Shown here piece by piece: positions 30,065-40,797 of a stretch of 64,000 nucleotides of DNA. The first letter of the stretch is position 1; each line of letters opens with the position of its first letter. Source of the stretch: Thalassococcus sp. S3 (GTDB lineage: Bacteria; Pseudomonadota; Alphaproteobacteria; Rhodobacterales; Rhodobacteraceae); assembly GCF_004216475.1 (NCBI RefSeq), contig NZ_CP022303.1:186001-250000 (forward strand), given 5' to 3'. A program made the position numbers and the translations under genes. Under the pieces are notes generated by a model, which worked only from the letters and a program-made list of their open reading frames with translations, was not told the DNA's origin and did no database searches.

Positions 30065-32104
30065 ATGACCGGCGCTGCCACGCTTTTGCGCGATGTGTTT
30101 GGATTCGATGACTTTCGTCCAGGTCAGGGCGAGATTGTCAACGCGGTGAGCGCCGGAGAAAACGTGCTGGCCATCATGCCCACGGGCGGCGGCAAGTCGC
30201 TCTGCTTCCAATTGCCTGCGCTGATGCGCGACGGGGTGACGGTGGTGATCTCTCCGCTCATCGCCCTGATGCGGGACCAGGTCCGCGCCTTGCAGGAGGC
30301 GGGCGTGGCGGCAGGCGCTCTGACCTCGGGCAACACGCCCGAGGAAACGGATGCTGTCTGGGATGCGCTGGAGCGGGGGGAGCTGAAACTTCTCTACATG
30401 GCGCCCGAACGGCTCGCAGCGGGGTCCGCCATGGGTATACTGCGGCGTATCGGCGTGTCGCTGATCGCGGTGGATGAGGCGCATTGCGTTAGCCAGTGGG
30501 GCCACGATTTCCGCCCCGACTACCTGCGCATCGGTGCCTTGCGGCGGGCCCTGGACGTGCCGCTTGCCGCATTCACCGCCACGGCGGATGCGGAGACGCG
30601 GGAAGAGATCGTCCAGAAGCTTTTCGATGGTGTGCCGCCCCGCAGCTTCCTACGCGGTTTTGACCGGCCCAATCTGCATCTGGCCTTTGCTGCCAAGAAC
30701 GGCCCGCGCAGTCAGATCCTGAACTTTACCGCCGCGCGCAAGGGGCAGTCGGGCATTGTCTATTGCGGAACTCGCGCCAAGACCGAAACTCTGGCCCAGG
30801 CCCTGCGGGAGGCCGGGCACAGTGCCTGCCATTATCACGGCGGGATGGAGGCGGAGGATCGCCGCATCGTCGAAACCCGCTTTCAGCGGGAGGACGGCCT
30901 GATCGTCGTGGCGACCGTGGCCTTTGGCATGGGCATCGACAAGCCCGATATCCGCTGGGTCGCTCATGCCGACCTGCCCAAGAGCATCGAGGCCTATTAT
31001 CAGGAGATCGGCCGTGCGGGCCGGGACGGCGCGCCGTCCGAGACACTGACGCTGTTCGGGCCGGACGATATTCGCCTGCGCCGGTCGCAGATCGACGAAG
31101 GCCTCGCGCCGCCGGAACGCCGGATGGCGGATCATGCGCGGCTGAACGCGCTACTCGGCCTGGCCGAGGCCCTGGAATGCCGCCGCAAGACGCTGCTGGG
31201 TTATTTCGGTGAGGCGGCGGAGGCCTGCGGCAAGTGTGACCTCTGCGACAGCCCGGCGGAGGTGTTCGACGGCACCACCGCCGTGCGCAAGGCGCTGTCG
31301 GCCATCCTGCGCACCGACGAATGGTTCGGGGCGGGCCACCTGATCGACATTCTCACCGGCACCGATACCGACAAGATCCGCGCCAGGCGTCACGATCAAT
31401 TGCCGACCTATGGGGTCGGCACTGAATATGACCGTCGGCAGTGGCAGGCGGTGTTCCGCCAGATGATGGGCCATGACCTTGTGCGGCCCGATCCCGAACG
31501 CCACGGCGCCCTGCGCATGACGGACACGGCCCGTCCGATCCTGCGGGGTGAGGCGTCGATCACGCTGCGGCGCGATACGATCAAGACCGCCACGCGTCGC
31601 CCTGCCGTCAAGGCGCTGGTGTCGGAAGAGGACGCACCGCTTCTGTCGGCGCTCAAGGCCAAGCGCCGTGCGCTCGCCGAAGCTGCCAAGGTGCCGGCCT
31701 ATGTCATCTTCAACGACCGCACGTTGATCGAAATGGCCGAGCAGCGCCCCGCCACGCTTGACGCCATGGCCCAGGTCAGCGGTATCGGGGCGAAGAAGCT
31801 CGAACGCTATGGCGCCACCTTTCTGGAGGTGATCACCGGTGCGCAGGAGGAGGTGCATCCCGCTCGCCGCAAGCTGGCCGGGCGAGATGCCGGAACGCTT
31901 TACGACCGGCTCCTTGAAGTGCAGGCCGATCTCGCGCGCGGCGCCGATGGTGTGGACAAACCGCTGAGCTGTTCCGCCTCGCTTCTGGCCAAGGTCGCGC
32001 AGATGCGCCCAAATGACGAACATGCGTTGGAGCGGCTGCTGGGCGAGCGTCGGACCGAGCGTTTTGGCGCTGCGTTTCTGGACGTTTTGCGGGCAGCGAG
32101 CTAG
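30065..32104 (+). CDS. recQ: ATP-dependent DNA helicase RecQ
   Basis: This superfamily 2 3'-5' helicase acts in recombination and fork repair. Walker A MPTGGGKS is at 39-46, the DEAH box VDEAHC near 137-141, motif V/VI GMGIDKPD and QEIGRAGRDG are present, and a zinc site CRRKTLLGYF...CGKCDLCDSP follows. A winged-helix region comes next, then an HRDC domain (YVIFNDRTLIEMA) and a second HRDC-like helical segment at the end. At 679 residues it is longer than E. coli RecQ (about 609), which fits the extra C-terminal helical part. Confidence 0.93.
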   Translation: MTGAATLLRDVFGFDDFRPGQGEIVNAVSAGENVLAIMPTGGGKSLCFQLPALMRDGVTVVISPLIALMRDQVRALQEAGVAAGALTSGNTPEETDAVWDALERGELKLLYMAPERLAAGSAMGILRRIGVSLIAVDEAHCVSQWGHDFRPDYLRIGALRRALDVPLAAFTATADAETREEIVQKLFDGVPPRSFLRGFDRPNLHLAFAAKNGPRSQILNFTAARKGQSGIVYCGTRAKTETLAQALREAGHSACHYHGGMEAEDRRIVETRFQREDGLIVVATVAFGMGIDKPDIRWVAHADLPKSIEAYYQEIGRAGRDGAPSETLTLFGPDDIRLRRSQIDEGLAPPERRMADHARLNALLGLAEALECRRKTLLGYFGEAAEACGKCDLCDSPAEVFDGTTAVRKALSAILRTDEWFGAGHLIDILTGTDTDKIRARRHDQLPTYGVGTEYDRRQWQAVFRQMMGHDLVRPDPERHGALRMTDTARPILRGEASITLRRDTIKTATRRPAVKALVSEEDAPLLSALKAKRRALAEAAKVPAYVIFNDRTLIEMAEQRPATLDAMAQVSGIGAKKLERYGATFLEVITGAQEEVHPARRKLAGRDAGTLYDRLLEVQADLARGADGVDKPLSCSASLLAKVAQMRPNDEHALERLLGERRTERFGAAFLDVLRAAS

Positions 32105-32134
32105 CTTCTGGATCAGGCAAATCTGGAGGGCGCA

Positions 32135-32929
32135 ATGCTGGTTGTCATCTCACCCGCGAAACGGCTGGACTGGGCAGAGCGGGAGGTTTCCGTCACCGAG
32201 CCGGACTTTCAGGACGATGCGATCCGGCTGGCCAAAACTGCGCGTAATCTGACGCTGAAGGATCTTCAGGCCCTGATGGATATCAGTCCCGACCTTGCCA
32301 AGCTGAACCGGGATCGCTTTCGCAGCTTTGCCGAGACACCGGAGGCTGACGCCGTCCGCCCTGCCGCGCTTGCCTTTGCGGGGGACACGTATCAGGGGCT
32401 CGAAGCGGCGTCGCTGGATGAGGATGAACTGGGCTGGGCGCAGGATCACCTGCGGATCCTGTCGGGCCTCTATGGTGTGCTTCGCCCACTGGATGCGATC
32501 CAGCCCTACCGGTTGGAGATGGGCTCTCGCCTGAAAACCCGCCGGGGCGGGTCGCTCTACGCCTATTGGCGCGACCAGTTGTCAAAGGCGCTGAACGCGC
32601 AGGCGGAGGAGACGGGGACCGGCATCCTCGTCAATTGTGCCAGTCAGGAGTATTTCGGCGCGGTCGATCTGGATGCGCTGAAGCTGAAAGTCATCACACC
32701 CGTTTTCATGGAAGAAAAGCCCGCAGGTCCCAAAATCGTGAGCTTTTTTGCCAAGAAGGCGAGGGGCGCGATGGCGCGATTTATTATTCAGAACCGGTTG
32801 ACCGATCCTGCCGCGCTCCTGGACTTCAGCACCGGCGGCTACGCGTACCGCGCCGAGCTGTCCGACCCCGAAAAGCCCGTTTTCGTGCGTCCGGCAGAGG
32901 AGGCCAAGAAGGGGATGGCGGCATCCTAG
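32135..32929 (+). CDS. yaaA: Peroxide stress protein YaaA
   Basis: The 264-residue YaaA (DUF328/UPF0246) protein starts MLVVISPAKRLDW. Conserved stretches include AFAGDTYQGLEA, DHLRILSGLYGVLRPLD, NCASQEYF and FFAKKARGAMARF. E. coli YaaA lowers free iron during hydrogen peroxide stress and limits DNA damage. It has a DNA-binding helix-hairpin-helix-like element in the fold. It follows recQ by 30 bases and is likely co-transcribed, making a DNA damage/oxidative-stress pair. Confidence 0.9.
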   Translation: MLVVISPAKRLDWAEREVSVTEPDFQDDAIRLAKTARNLTLKDLQALMDISPDLAKLNRDRFRSFAETPEADAVRPAALAFAGDTYQGLEAASLDEDELGWAQDHLRILSGLYGVLRPLDAIQPYRLEMGSRLKTRRGGSLYAYWRDQLSKALNAQAEETGTGILVNCASQEYFGAVDLDALKLKVITPVFMEEKPAGPKIVSFFAKKARGAMARFIIQNRLTDPAALLDFSTGGYAYRAELSDPEKPVFVRPAEEAKKGMAAS

Positions 32930-32935
32930 ACCCTG

Positions 32936-35218
32936 TCATTTATCACTGAGCCCGCGCGCCGGATCCTCTGCATCCGCGGGGCAATGCTCGGCGATCCGTG
33001 CGTGAATGGCCGTCTTGCGCAGTGGCTTTGTCAGGTAAAAGTCTAGACCAGCATCTAGAATACCTTGCTCGTCCCCATCCATTGCGTGTGCTGTTAATGC
33101 CACGATGGGCACGTGACTGCCCGACCCGGCCTCGATTTTTCTGATCTCACCGGTGGCTTCCTTGCCGTCCATTTTGGGCATTGAGATGTCCATGAAAATC
33201 AGGTCTGGCGCGAAATCGACGTATGCCTGAACCGCCTCGAGCCCATTATTGGCGAATTTCAGCTCGACCTCGAGATCCTTGATCATCTTCCGGAACACGA
33301 GCTGATTGGTCTTATTGTCCTCGGCGGCCAGGATGCGCATCAGGCGCTTGGCCGGGCTGTCGGGCCCCGTCTGTGCGGTCGGTGGTTGGGCTGAGGACGC
33401 CTTAGGCTCTGCCGGGGTTTCCGCCTTATGTGAAACCACAGCGTCGACCTTGTGTGCAGAAGATGGCTTGCCCGCGTCCCCCGCGGGTCCCTGCTGACCG
33501 TCCAGTTCCGCAAGCTTTGCGAAAAGGTCCCGACGTGGGATCGGTTTTTGCAAAACCGCATGCAGATATTGCCGGGCCGGGTCGGTCTGCTGGTGCGTGG
33601 CATTGGAGGACAACATCACGATGGGCACGTCGTTACCGCCCTCCCTCAAGAGAGTTGCGAGCTCATAGCCGTCCATGCCCGGCATGTTGTGATCGGTGAT
33701 GACCAGATCGACGCTGTCATCGATCTGCCTGATCGCCTCGTGCCCGCTTTCGCAGGCGGTCACGCGGACATCCAGCAGATCCAGTTGTTTCGCCAGGATC
33801 GCGCGATTGATCTCAAGATCGTCGACGACGATTGCGTGCCGCAACCCCTCCGGCATCTTTGGCGTATCGGGGATCGCTTCATCCGTCATCGGCATCACGA
33901 CCTTGAAGCCAAAGCAGGAGCCCTTGCCGTCCTCGGACTCCACCCAGACCGAGCCTTTCATCATCTTTACAAGCCGTTGAGAGATTGCGAGGCCAAGCCC
34001 CGTCCCTTCGAACTGCCGGTTTCGCTCATCCTCCACCTGATTGAACTCTCCGAAGATGTGGTCGATTTTATCCGGCGGAATGCCGATCCCCGTATCCTCG
34101 ACCGAGATATGAATGTCGCAGTCCAACCCATCCTTGGCCGCGATTCCGGTGACGCGGATCAGGACATGACCCTTGCGCGTGAATTTTACCGCGTTGCCGA
34201 CGATATTGGTCAACACCTGCCGGACGCGACCCGGATCACCGATAAAGCGGGTGGGCAGAAAAAGGTCGTAATCCACGATCAGCGCCAGCCCCTTGTCCCG
34301 CGCCGTGGGCTGCAGCAGCATGACCACCTCATGGATGCACCGCTCCAGATCGAAGGGTTCGGGATGCAGGACCAGTTTGTCCGCCTCGATCTTCGAATAG
34401 TCAAGCACATCATTGATGATGACCAACAACGCTTCGCCTGAATTCTTGATGGTGTTGGCGTAAAGACGCTGTTCCTCGTCCAGATCGGTATCGGTGAGCA
34501 GCTCGGCCATGCCTACGACACCATTCATCGGCGTTCGGATCTCATGGCTCATATTTGCCAGAAAGGCCGATTTCGCGCGGTTCGCGGCCTCGGCTTTTTC
34601 CCGCGCTGACTTTAGGTCCTTCTCGTAGCGCACGCTGGCGGTGATGTTCAGCGCCAGGCTGACCACGTCGCCGCCATGCCCGCGCTGGTCTATCAGCTTG
34701 ATATATTGGTCGTTCCACAGCCGGATCACGGTGGGCTGGGGGTTCGGCGCGTGCCAGCGATCGGCCATCTGTGCCCGCCAATCTGCCGGGCTCTGGCGCT
34801 CGCAATTCACGATGCCTTCGTCGGTGAGGATTTGCAGCATCCGCATGTAAGAGATGCCCGGGCCCACCTCTTCCAGACCCTCAAACACGCTTAGATAGGC
34901 GGTATTCGCCCCGATCATCAGATTATCGGCATCAAAGAAGGCAAATCCGTCCTGGATCGTCTGGATTGAATGCCAAAGCCGTCGTTCCGCGATTTCAATC
35001 TTGGCATTGGCGACCGTCAGGTCCGACTTCACACGCTCGTTTTCGGTCCGGACAGTTGCAACCTCTGCCTCCGACTGGCCGATCTTCTTGGTCAGCGCCA
35101 GCGCGTGCTTGCCCAGTTTGCGGTTGGCGGCCTGAAGCTCCGACTGCTTGAGTTCCAGCAGGCGTTCGGCGGCCAGGCGCGCGCGCCGTTCCTCGGCAAG
35201 TTTGTTGGCAAGGCTCAT
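32936..35218 (-). CDS. Cytosolic hybrid histidine kinase with two receiver domains
   Basis: The 760-residue protein has no membrane segment. A coiled coil (about 1-75) leads to a PAS-type domain ([16 protein letters not shown]), then HisKA with His225 (SHEIRTP), a HATPase domain ([27 protein letters not shown]), receiver 1 with Asp509 ([11 protein letters not shown]), a proline/alanine-rich linker, and receiver 2 with Asp677 ([11 protein letters not shown]). I start at [12 protein letters not shown], with AGGGA nine bases upstream; ATGs 6 and 39 bases earlier are alternatives. It converges with yaaA, six bases apart. Two receivers suggest a phosphorelay that needs an external Hpt protein. Signal unknown. 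Confidence 0.88.
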   Translation of the reverse strand: MSLANKLAEERRARLAAERLLELKQSELQAANRKLGKHALALTKKIGQSEAEVATVRTENERVKSDLTVANAKIEIAERRLWHSIQTIQDGFAFFDADNLMIGANTAYLSVFEGLEEVGPGISYMRMLQILTDEGIVNCERQSPADWRAQMADRWHAPNPQPTVIRLWNDQYIKLIDQRGHGGDVVSLALNITASVRYEKDLKSAREKAEAANRAKSAFLANMSHEIRTPMNGVVGMAELLTDTDLDEEQRLYANTIKNSGEALLVIINDVLDYSKIEADKLVLHPEPFDLERCIHEVVMLLQPTARDKGLALIVDYDLFLPTRFIGDPGRVRQVLTNIVGNAVKFTRKGHVLIRVTGIAAKDGLDCDIHISVEDTGIGIPPDKIDHIFGEFNQVEDERNRQFEGTGLGLAISQRLVKMMKGSVWVESEDGKGSCFGFKVVMPMTDEAIPDTPKMPEGLRHAIVVDDLEINRAILAKQLDLLDVRVTACESGHEAIRQIDDSVDLVITDHNMPGMDGYELATLLREGGNDVPIVMLSSNATHQQTDPARQYLHAVLQKPIPRRDLFAKLAELDGQQGPAGDAGKPSSAHKVDAVVSHKAETPAEPKASSAQPPTAQTGPDSPAKRLMRILAAEDNKTNQLVFRKMIKDLEVELKFANNGLEAVQAYVDFAPDLIFMDISMPKMDGKEATGEIRKIEAGSGSHVPIVALTAHAMDGDEQGILDAGLDFYLTKPLRKTAIHARIAEHCPADAEDPARGLSDK

Positions 35219-35376
35219 AGGCATTGTCCCTGTCACGGGGTTTGTTGCCGCCAGCATCGGATATGGTGGTAAAGAAAGTGCTTAAACTGCCGATCAAAAA
35301 ACCCCGCTCCGGGAATCGTTGCCAAGGCGCCAAACCCCGTGCCACCCTTGGCCCATTGAGTTTGGAGGGTTTTGGT

Positions 35377-38300
35377 ATGCGCGGTTTTGCGGGATTTCTT
35401 GCGTGGCTGTTTCTGGTTCCCGCGCTCGCGGCGCAAAACGCGCTGCCGGAGGGGCGCTATCTGGTGACCCGCGATGTCGATTTCTACGGCGCGGATCTCG
35501 AAGCTCTCTTCGATACCGATCTGAGCGCTTGTATTCGCGCGTGTTCGGCCAACAGCGCCTGTCAGGCTTTCACGTTCAATGCCCGGTCGAATGCCTGTTT
35601 TCCAAAAAGCACCGTCAGCGACCGCACGCCCTATGAGGGCGCGGTTTCCGCCGAGAAGATCGCGACAGGCCCAGATCTGATCACCGCGGCCCCCGCACTG
35701 GCCGCCAATCTCGATTTCCTGCCGGGCGGCACCATGGCTCGGGCTGCGAACGAAGCGCGAGATCTGGGCTTTCGCCACCCTTGGTCGGGTCAGCCGCTTG
35801 ACGCGCTTTTGCAGGCCGCACGGACCCGCGCGGCGGCAGGCGATCCGACGGGTGCCATGCGCTGGACGGGTATCGCGGTCAGCCTCAGCGACAGGTCCGA
35901 TCTCTGGCTCGACTATGCGCGGTACCTCATGGCGATCAATCCGTCCTCCGGGCAGGACCGTCGCCGCTATCGGGACCGCGGGCTACTGGCCACCGTGAAC
36001 GCTTATCTGCGGGGCACGTCGGGTGCCGCGCGGGCCAATGCGCTGGTGACCATGGCCCAGACGCTTGAGGCGCAGGGCAGGGGCCGCGCGATGATCTCCG
36101 CCCTGCGGCTTGCCTTGACGGAAGCGCCGCGACAGGACATCGAAACGGCGCTGGACGCCGCAATCGCCAAACACGGCTTTCGGGTGACCGCCACCAAGGT
36201 GGAAAGCGACGCGGCACAGCCCCGGATCTGCTTGGAATTCTCCGAACCGCTCGTCAAGGCCGGGGTCGATTACGAGCCTTTCGTGCGTCTGCCCTCCCCC
36301 GATCTGACCGTCGAGGCCGACGGCGCGCAGCTTTGTGTGGACGGTGTTGCACACGGCGCGCGCTATCAGTTGACGATCCGCGCCGGCCTTCCCGCCGAAA
36401 GCGGAGAGACCCTGCATAAGGATTACCCCGTCACGCAATATGTCCGTGACCGCCGCCCGCAGGTGCGGTTTCCCGGTCGCTCATATGTGCTGCCCAAGAC
36501 CGCCGATGCGGCGCTGCCCGTAGAGACCGTCAACGTCACCGGTCTTGACCTGCGCCTGCGCCGGATCAGCGACCGTAACCTTTTGCGCGCGGTGCAGGAC
36601 GGATATTTTGGCCGGCCCCTCTCGCAGTATCAGGATCAGCGTTTCGGCGCCGAGATTGCCGAGAATGTTTGGACCGGCACCGCCGAAATAACAAGCGAGC
36701 TGAACAGGGATATGACGACGCGCCTGCCTCTTCGGGCGGCCATCGCCGGTCAGCCTGCAGGCATCTATGCACTGACCGCCCGTGTGCCGGGCGCTGATCC
36801 TTATGACGATCCCGGTGCGACGCAATGGTTCGTTCTATCCGACCTGGGCCTGTCGAGCTTGCAGGGCAATGACGGCCTGCACGTCAACGTCCGCGCGCTC
36901 TCCGACGCGGCGCCCCGGGCAGGGGTGACTGTCACGCTCGTCTCCCGTGCCAATGCCGTGCTGGGCGAGGTTGAGACGGGCGCCGACGGCTATGCGCTGT
37001 TCGCGCCCGGGCTTGTGCGGGGCACGGGCGGTGCGGCGCCAGCGATGATCCTGGCCGAAAGCGGTGTCGAGGATATCGGCTTTCTGTCTCTGACCGAGCC
37101 GGCTTTCGATCTTTCGGACCGGGGGGTCCAAGGGCGCCCGTCTGCTGGTTCCATCGACGTTTTCCTGACAACGGATCGCGGTGCCTATCGCGCCGGAGAG
37201 ACCATCTTCGCCACCGTGCTGGCCCGTGATCCGCAGGTCAAGGCGCTGGGCGGCGTACCCCTGATCGCTATTCTCAACCGCCCCGACGGGGTCGAGCATG
37301 CGCGTGAGGTCTCTGTCAGGGATCTCGCAGGCGGGCATGTCTTTAGCCTGCCCTTGTCCGCGACCGTGCCACGCGGGACATGGCGGCTTCAGGTCAAAAG
37401 CGATCCCGACGGGCCGCTTCTGGCCAGCCAGACCCTTCTGGTCGAGGATTTCTTGCCCGAACGCATTGATTTCGACCTCAGCCTGCCCGACGCGCCCCTG
37501 CGCGCCGGCGACACGCCGCCCCTGACGATCTCCGCCCGTTACCTCTTTGGCGCGCCAGGCGCGGATCTGCCGATTGACGGAGAGGTCGTGCTGCGCCCGA
37601 TCCGGCAAAGCGCCGATTGGCCGGGCTTCCTCTTCGGCCGATACGATGCCGAGACGAGGCCCTTGCGCACGACATTCGGTGGTCAGCGCACCGGTCCGGA
37701 CGGGCAGGCCTCTGTCCCTGTGACGCTGCCTTTGCCGGAAACATCCGACCGCCCGATGGAGGCACAGATCATCGCGCGGCTCTCCGAAGGCTCCGGCCGC
37801 CCGGTGGAGCGAAACCTGACCGTGCCCGTTCAGCCCGCAGGCCCGGTGATCGGCCTGCGCCCTCTCTTTGATGATGTCGTGTCCGAAGGGGGCGAGGCGG
37901 CGTTCCGGATGATCGGCCTGTCGCCTGACCTGACGCCCCAGCCGATGCGCGTACGCTGGACGCTCAACCGCGTCGAGACGCGGTATGAATGGTATCAACT
38001 CTACGGCAACTGGAATTGGGAGCCCACCACCCGCCGGACCCGTATTGCCACGGGCGAAGTCGAGCTGGACACGACGCCCCTAGAGATCTCGCAGCCGGTG
38101 GAGTGGGGCGAATATGAGCTGGTTGCCGAACGGCTCGACGGGACCTATGCCGAAACCGCGATGCGCTTTTATGCGGGCTGGTATGCGCCCGCCGATGCGT
38201 CCTCCACCCCCGACACGCTGGAATTGTCCCTCGACAAACCCAGCTACCGACCCGGCGAAACGGCCCAGCTTCGCATTGTTCCGCGCCATGCAGGCACTGC

Positions 38301-40797
38301 CTTGATCCAGGTCGTCTCCGACCGTTTGATCGAGCGTCACGCGGTCGAGGTGGAGGCGGGCGAGGCGCTGATCCCGCTCGACGTAACCGAGGAATGGGGG
38401 AAGGGCGCCTATGTCTCCGCCACCGTGCTGCGGGCCATGGATGTCCCGGCCGGGCAGATGCCCGCGCGGTCGCTTGGGATCGCCCATGCCGCGATAGATC
38501 CGGGCGATGCGGCCCTGTCGGTCGCTTTGTCCGTGCCTGATAATCCGCGCCCCCGGCAGGATATGCGGGTCCGCGTCTCCGTCTCCGGCGGGGCGGAGGG
38601 AGAGATGGCGTGGGTCACGCTGGCCGCCGTCGATCTGGGGATCCTCAATCTCACCGGTTTTCAAAGCCCCGACCCTCAAGGCCACTATTTCGGCCAGCGC
38701 CAGTTGGGGATGGAGATGCGGGATGTCTATGGACGTCTCATCGACGGGATGAACGGCGCGCTTGGCGTCGTACGATCGGGGGGCGATGCGGGATCCGGCA
38801 TGCGCCGCCAATCCCCGCCCCCCACGCAGAACCTGATGGCGGTCTTCTCCGGCCCCGTGGAGATCGGGCCAGAGGGCGAAACCTTCATCAACGTTCCTGT
38901 CTCTGCTTTCAACGGCACTGTGCGCCTGATGTCGGTCGCCTGGTCTGACACCGGTGTCGGGCAGGCAACGACGGATGTTGTGCTGCGCGATCCGGTCGTG
39001 GTCACGGCAAGCCTGCCGCGTGTGCTTGCACCCGGCGACAGCAGCCGGCTGCGGCTGGAGCTTGCTCATGCCGAAGGGCCAGCGGGGGAGATGCAGGTCA
39101 CGCTGACGGCCCCGTCCGCTCTTCGCTTTGCCCAGATGCAGGCCAGTGTCACGCTGATCGAAGGGGGCCGAGCCACGTTGGATTTACCCGTCGAGGCTTT
39201 GGAAATCGGCGATCACGTGATGACCGCGACGCTCACCACGCCTGCGGGCCGGACGCTGTCGCAAAAGCTCACCCTGCCCGTCCGCGTCAACGATCCCGCC
39301 GTGGCCACCACGCGCCGCTTTTCGCTGGGCGCGGACGAGACCTTTACGCTGGACGAGGAGGTTTTTGCGGATCTTCGGGCAGGCACCGGCTCTGCGCTGA
39401 TCTCCGCCGGGCCTCTGGCCCGGTTCGACGCGCCGGGCTTGCTGAGCCAACTGGATCGTTATCCCTATGGCTGCACCGAACAGGTCACGTCCCAGGCGAT
39501 GCCGCTCCTCTATCTGAGTTCCGTGGCGGAGGCGTCCGGTCTGGGCACTGCCCCCAAGGTCGATGCCCAGATTGCAGAGACCATCGCGCAAATCCTGACC
39601 CGGCAGGCGTCGAACGGGGCCTTCGGTCTTTGGCGGGCGCAGTCGGGGGAGTTCTGGCTGGACGCATATGTCGGCGACTTCCTCAGCCGCGCCCGCGCCC
39701 AGGGTCATGAGATGCCTGACCGCGCTTTCCGGCTGGCCATGGACAATCTGCGCAATCGTGTGAACTTCGCGCCCGATTTTGACCGGGGGGGTGAGGACAT
39801 TGCTTATGCGCTGATGGTGCTGGCTCGCGAAGGGGCCGCGTCGATGGGTGATCTGCGCTACTATGCCGATGTCAAAGGCGATGCTTTCGCAACGCCCCTC
39901 GCGGCGGCACAGCTGGGTGCGGCATTGGCCTCTTACGGAGATCAGACGCGGGCCGACCGGATGTTTGCCCGCGCCGTGCGTCTGCTCCTGTCGGATCAGG
40001 ACCCCGACACACCGGTCTGGCGCGCCGATTTCGGCACTTCGTTGCGGGATGCTGCCGGTGTTCTGACGCTAGCCGCGGAAGCGGGCAGTCAGGTTGTCGA
40101 CACCACCGCGCTCAGCCGTCGGATTGCCGCGCAGCCCGGTCGCCGCTCTACGCAGGAGGCGGCCTGGTCGCTTCTGGCGGCCCATGCGCTGATCGACGGT
40201 CCGGGGGCTGAAGGACTTGAGGTGAACGGGGCGCCTGTTTCCAGCCCCTTCGTGCGTCTGCTTGAGGCAGGCATGGCCAACGGCAGTTACGCTGTCACAT
40301 CGTCCCGGCCGACCGATATCACGCTGACCACCATCGGGGTGCCGCTCACCCCGCCTGGGGCAGGCGGGACCGGGTTTTCCATCGAACGCTCCTATTTCGA
40401 TCTCGACGGCCAGCCGCTCGATCCTGCCGCCCTTGGAGTCGGACAGCGGTTTGTCACGGTGCTTGAGGTCGTGCCGTTCGAAGAGACCGGCGCGCGGCTC
40501 ATCATCGACGATCCGCTGCCCGGCGGGGTGGAAATCGACAATCCCAACCTATTGCGGGCCGGTGATGTGCGTGCGCTCGACTGGTTGGAGCCGTCGCGCG
40601 TCGAACATGCCGAGTTCCGTTCTGACCGCTTTGTGGCCGCGGTCGACTTGCGGGGCAGCCGGACCGTACGGCTAGCCTATGTCGCGCGCGCCGTCACGCC
40701 GGGCGCTTATCATCATCCCGCCGCCTCTGTCGAAGACATGTATCGCCCTCGCTTTCGGGCCCGCACCGCAACAGGTCGGGTGGTCGTGACAGAATGA
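35377..40797 (+). CDS. Alpha-2-macroglobulin family protein with N-terminal PAN domain
   Basis: The 1806-residue periplasmic protein has a type I signal peptide (cleavage near ALAAQ) and then a cysteine-paired PAN/Apple domain (residues 28-90; C52, C56, C62, C74). A long array of macroglobulin beta domains follows, then the thioester site GCTEQ (C1366, Q1369) inside an alpha-toroid, and a C-terminal receptor-like domain. Bacterial A2Ms trap attacking proteases and work with PBP1C to guard or repair the wall. Unlike E. coli YfhM, there is no lipobox cysteine. GGAGGG (35364-35369) sets the start. pbpC overlaps by 4 bases. Confidence 0.92.
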   Translation: MRGFAGFLAWLFLVPALAAQNALPEGRYLVTRDVDFYGADLEALFDTDLSACIRACSANSACQAFTFNARSNACFPKSTVSDRTPYEGAVSAEKIATGPDLITAAPALAANLDFLPGGTMARAANEARDLGFRHPWSGQPLDALLQAARTRAAAGDPTGAMRWTGIAVSLSDRSDLWLDYARYLMAINPSSGQDRRRYRDRGLLATVNAYLRGTSGAARANALVTMAQTLEAQGRGRAMISALRLALTEAPRQDIETALDAAIAKHGFRVTATKVESDAAQPRICLEFSEPLVKAGVDYEPFVRLPSPDLTVEADGAQLCVDGVAHGARYQLTIRAGLPAESGETLHKDYPVTQYVRDRRPQVRFPGRSYVLPKTADAALPVETVNVTGLDLRLRRISDRNLLRAVQDGYFGRPLSQYQDQRFGAEIAENVWTGTAEITSELNRDMTTRLPLRAAIAGQPAGIYALTARVPGADPYDDPGATQWFVLSDLGLSSLQGNDGLHVNVRALSDAAPRAGVTVTLVSRANAVLGEVETGADGYALFAPGLVRGTGGAAPAMILAESGVEDIGFLSLTEPAFDLSDRGVQGRPSAGSIDVFLTTDRGAYRAGETIFATVLARDPQVKALGGVPLIAILNRPDGVEHAREVSVRDLAGGHVFSLPLSATVPRGTWRLQVKSDPDGPLLASQTLLVEDFLPERIDFDLSLPDAPLRAGDTPPLTISARYLFGAPGADLPIDGEVVLRPIRQSADWPGFLFGRYDAETRPLRTTFGGQRTGPDGQASVPVTLPLPETSDRPMEAQIIARLSEGSGRPVERNLTVPVQPAGPVIGLRPLFDDVVSEGGEAAFRMIGLSPDLTPQPMRVRWTLNRVETRYEWYQLYGNWNWEPTTRRTRIATGEVELDTTPLEISQPVEWGEYELVAERLDGTYAETAMRFYAGWYAPADASSTPDTLELSLDKPSYRPGETAQLRIVPRHAGTALIQVVSDRLIERHAVEVEAGEALIPLDVTEEWGKGAYVSATVLRAMDVPAGQMPARSLGIAHAAIDPGDAALSVALSVPDNPRPRQDMRVRVSVSGGAEGEMAWVTLAAVDLGILNLTGFQSPDPQGHYFGQRQLGMEMRDVYGRLIDGMNGALGVVRSGGDAGSGMRRQSPPPTQNLMAVFSGPVEIGPEGETFINVPVSAFNGTVRLMSVAWSDTGVGQATTDVVLRDPVVVTASLPRVLAPGDSSRLRLELAHAEGPAGEMQVTLTAPSALRFAQMQASVTLIEGGRATLDLPVEALEIGDHVMTATLTTPAGRTLSQKLTLPVRVNDPAVATTRRFSLGADETFTLDEEVFADLRAGTGSALISAGPLARFDAPGLLSQLDRYPYGCTEQVTSQAMPLLYLSSVAEASGLGTAPKVDAQIAETIAQILTRQASNGAFGLWRAQSGEFWLDAYVGDFLSRARAQGHEMPDRAFRLAMDNLRNRVNFAPDFDRGGEDIAYALMVLAREGAASMGDLRYYADVKGDAFATPLAAAQLGAALASYGDQTRADRMFARAVRLLLSDQDPDTPVWRADFGTSLRDAAGVLTLAAEAGSQVVDTTALSRRIAAQPGRRSTQEAAWSLLAAHALIDGPGAEGLEVNGAPVSSPFVRLLEAGMANGSYAVTSSRPTDITLTTIGVPLTPPGAGGTGFSIERSYFDLDGQPLDPAALGVGQRFVTVLEVVPFEETGARLIIDDPLPGGVEIDNPNLLRAGDVRALDWLEPSRVEHAEFRSDRFVAAVDLRGSRTVRLAYVARAVTPGAYHHPAASVEDMYRPRFRARTATGRVVVTE

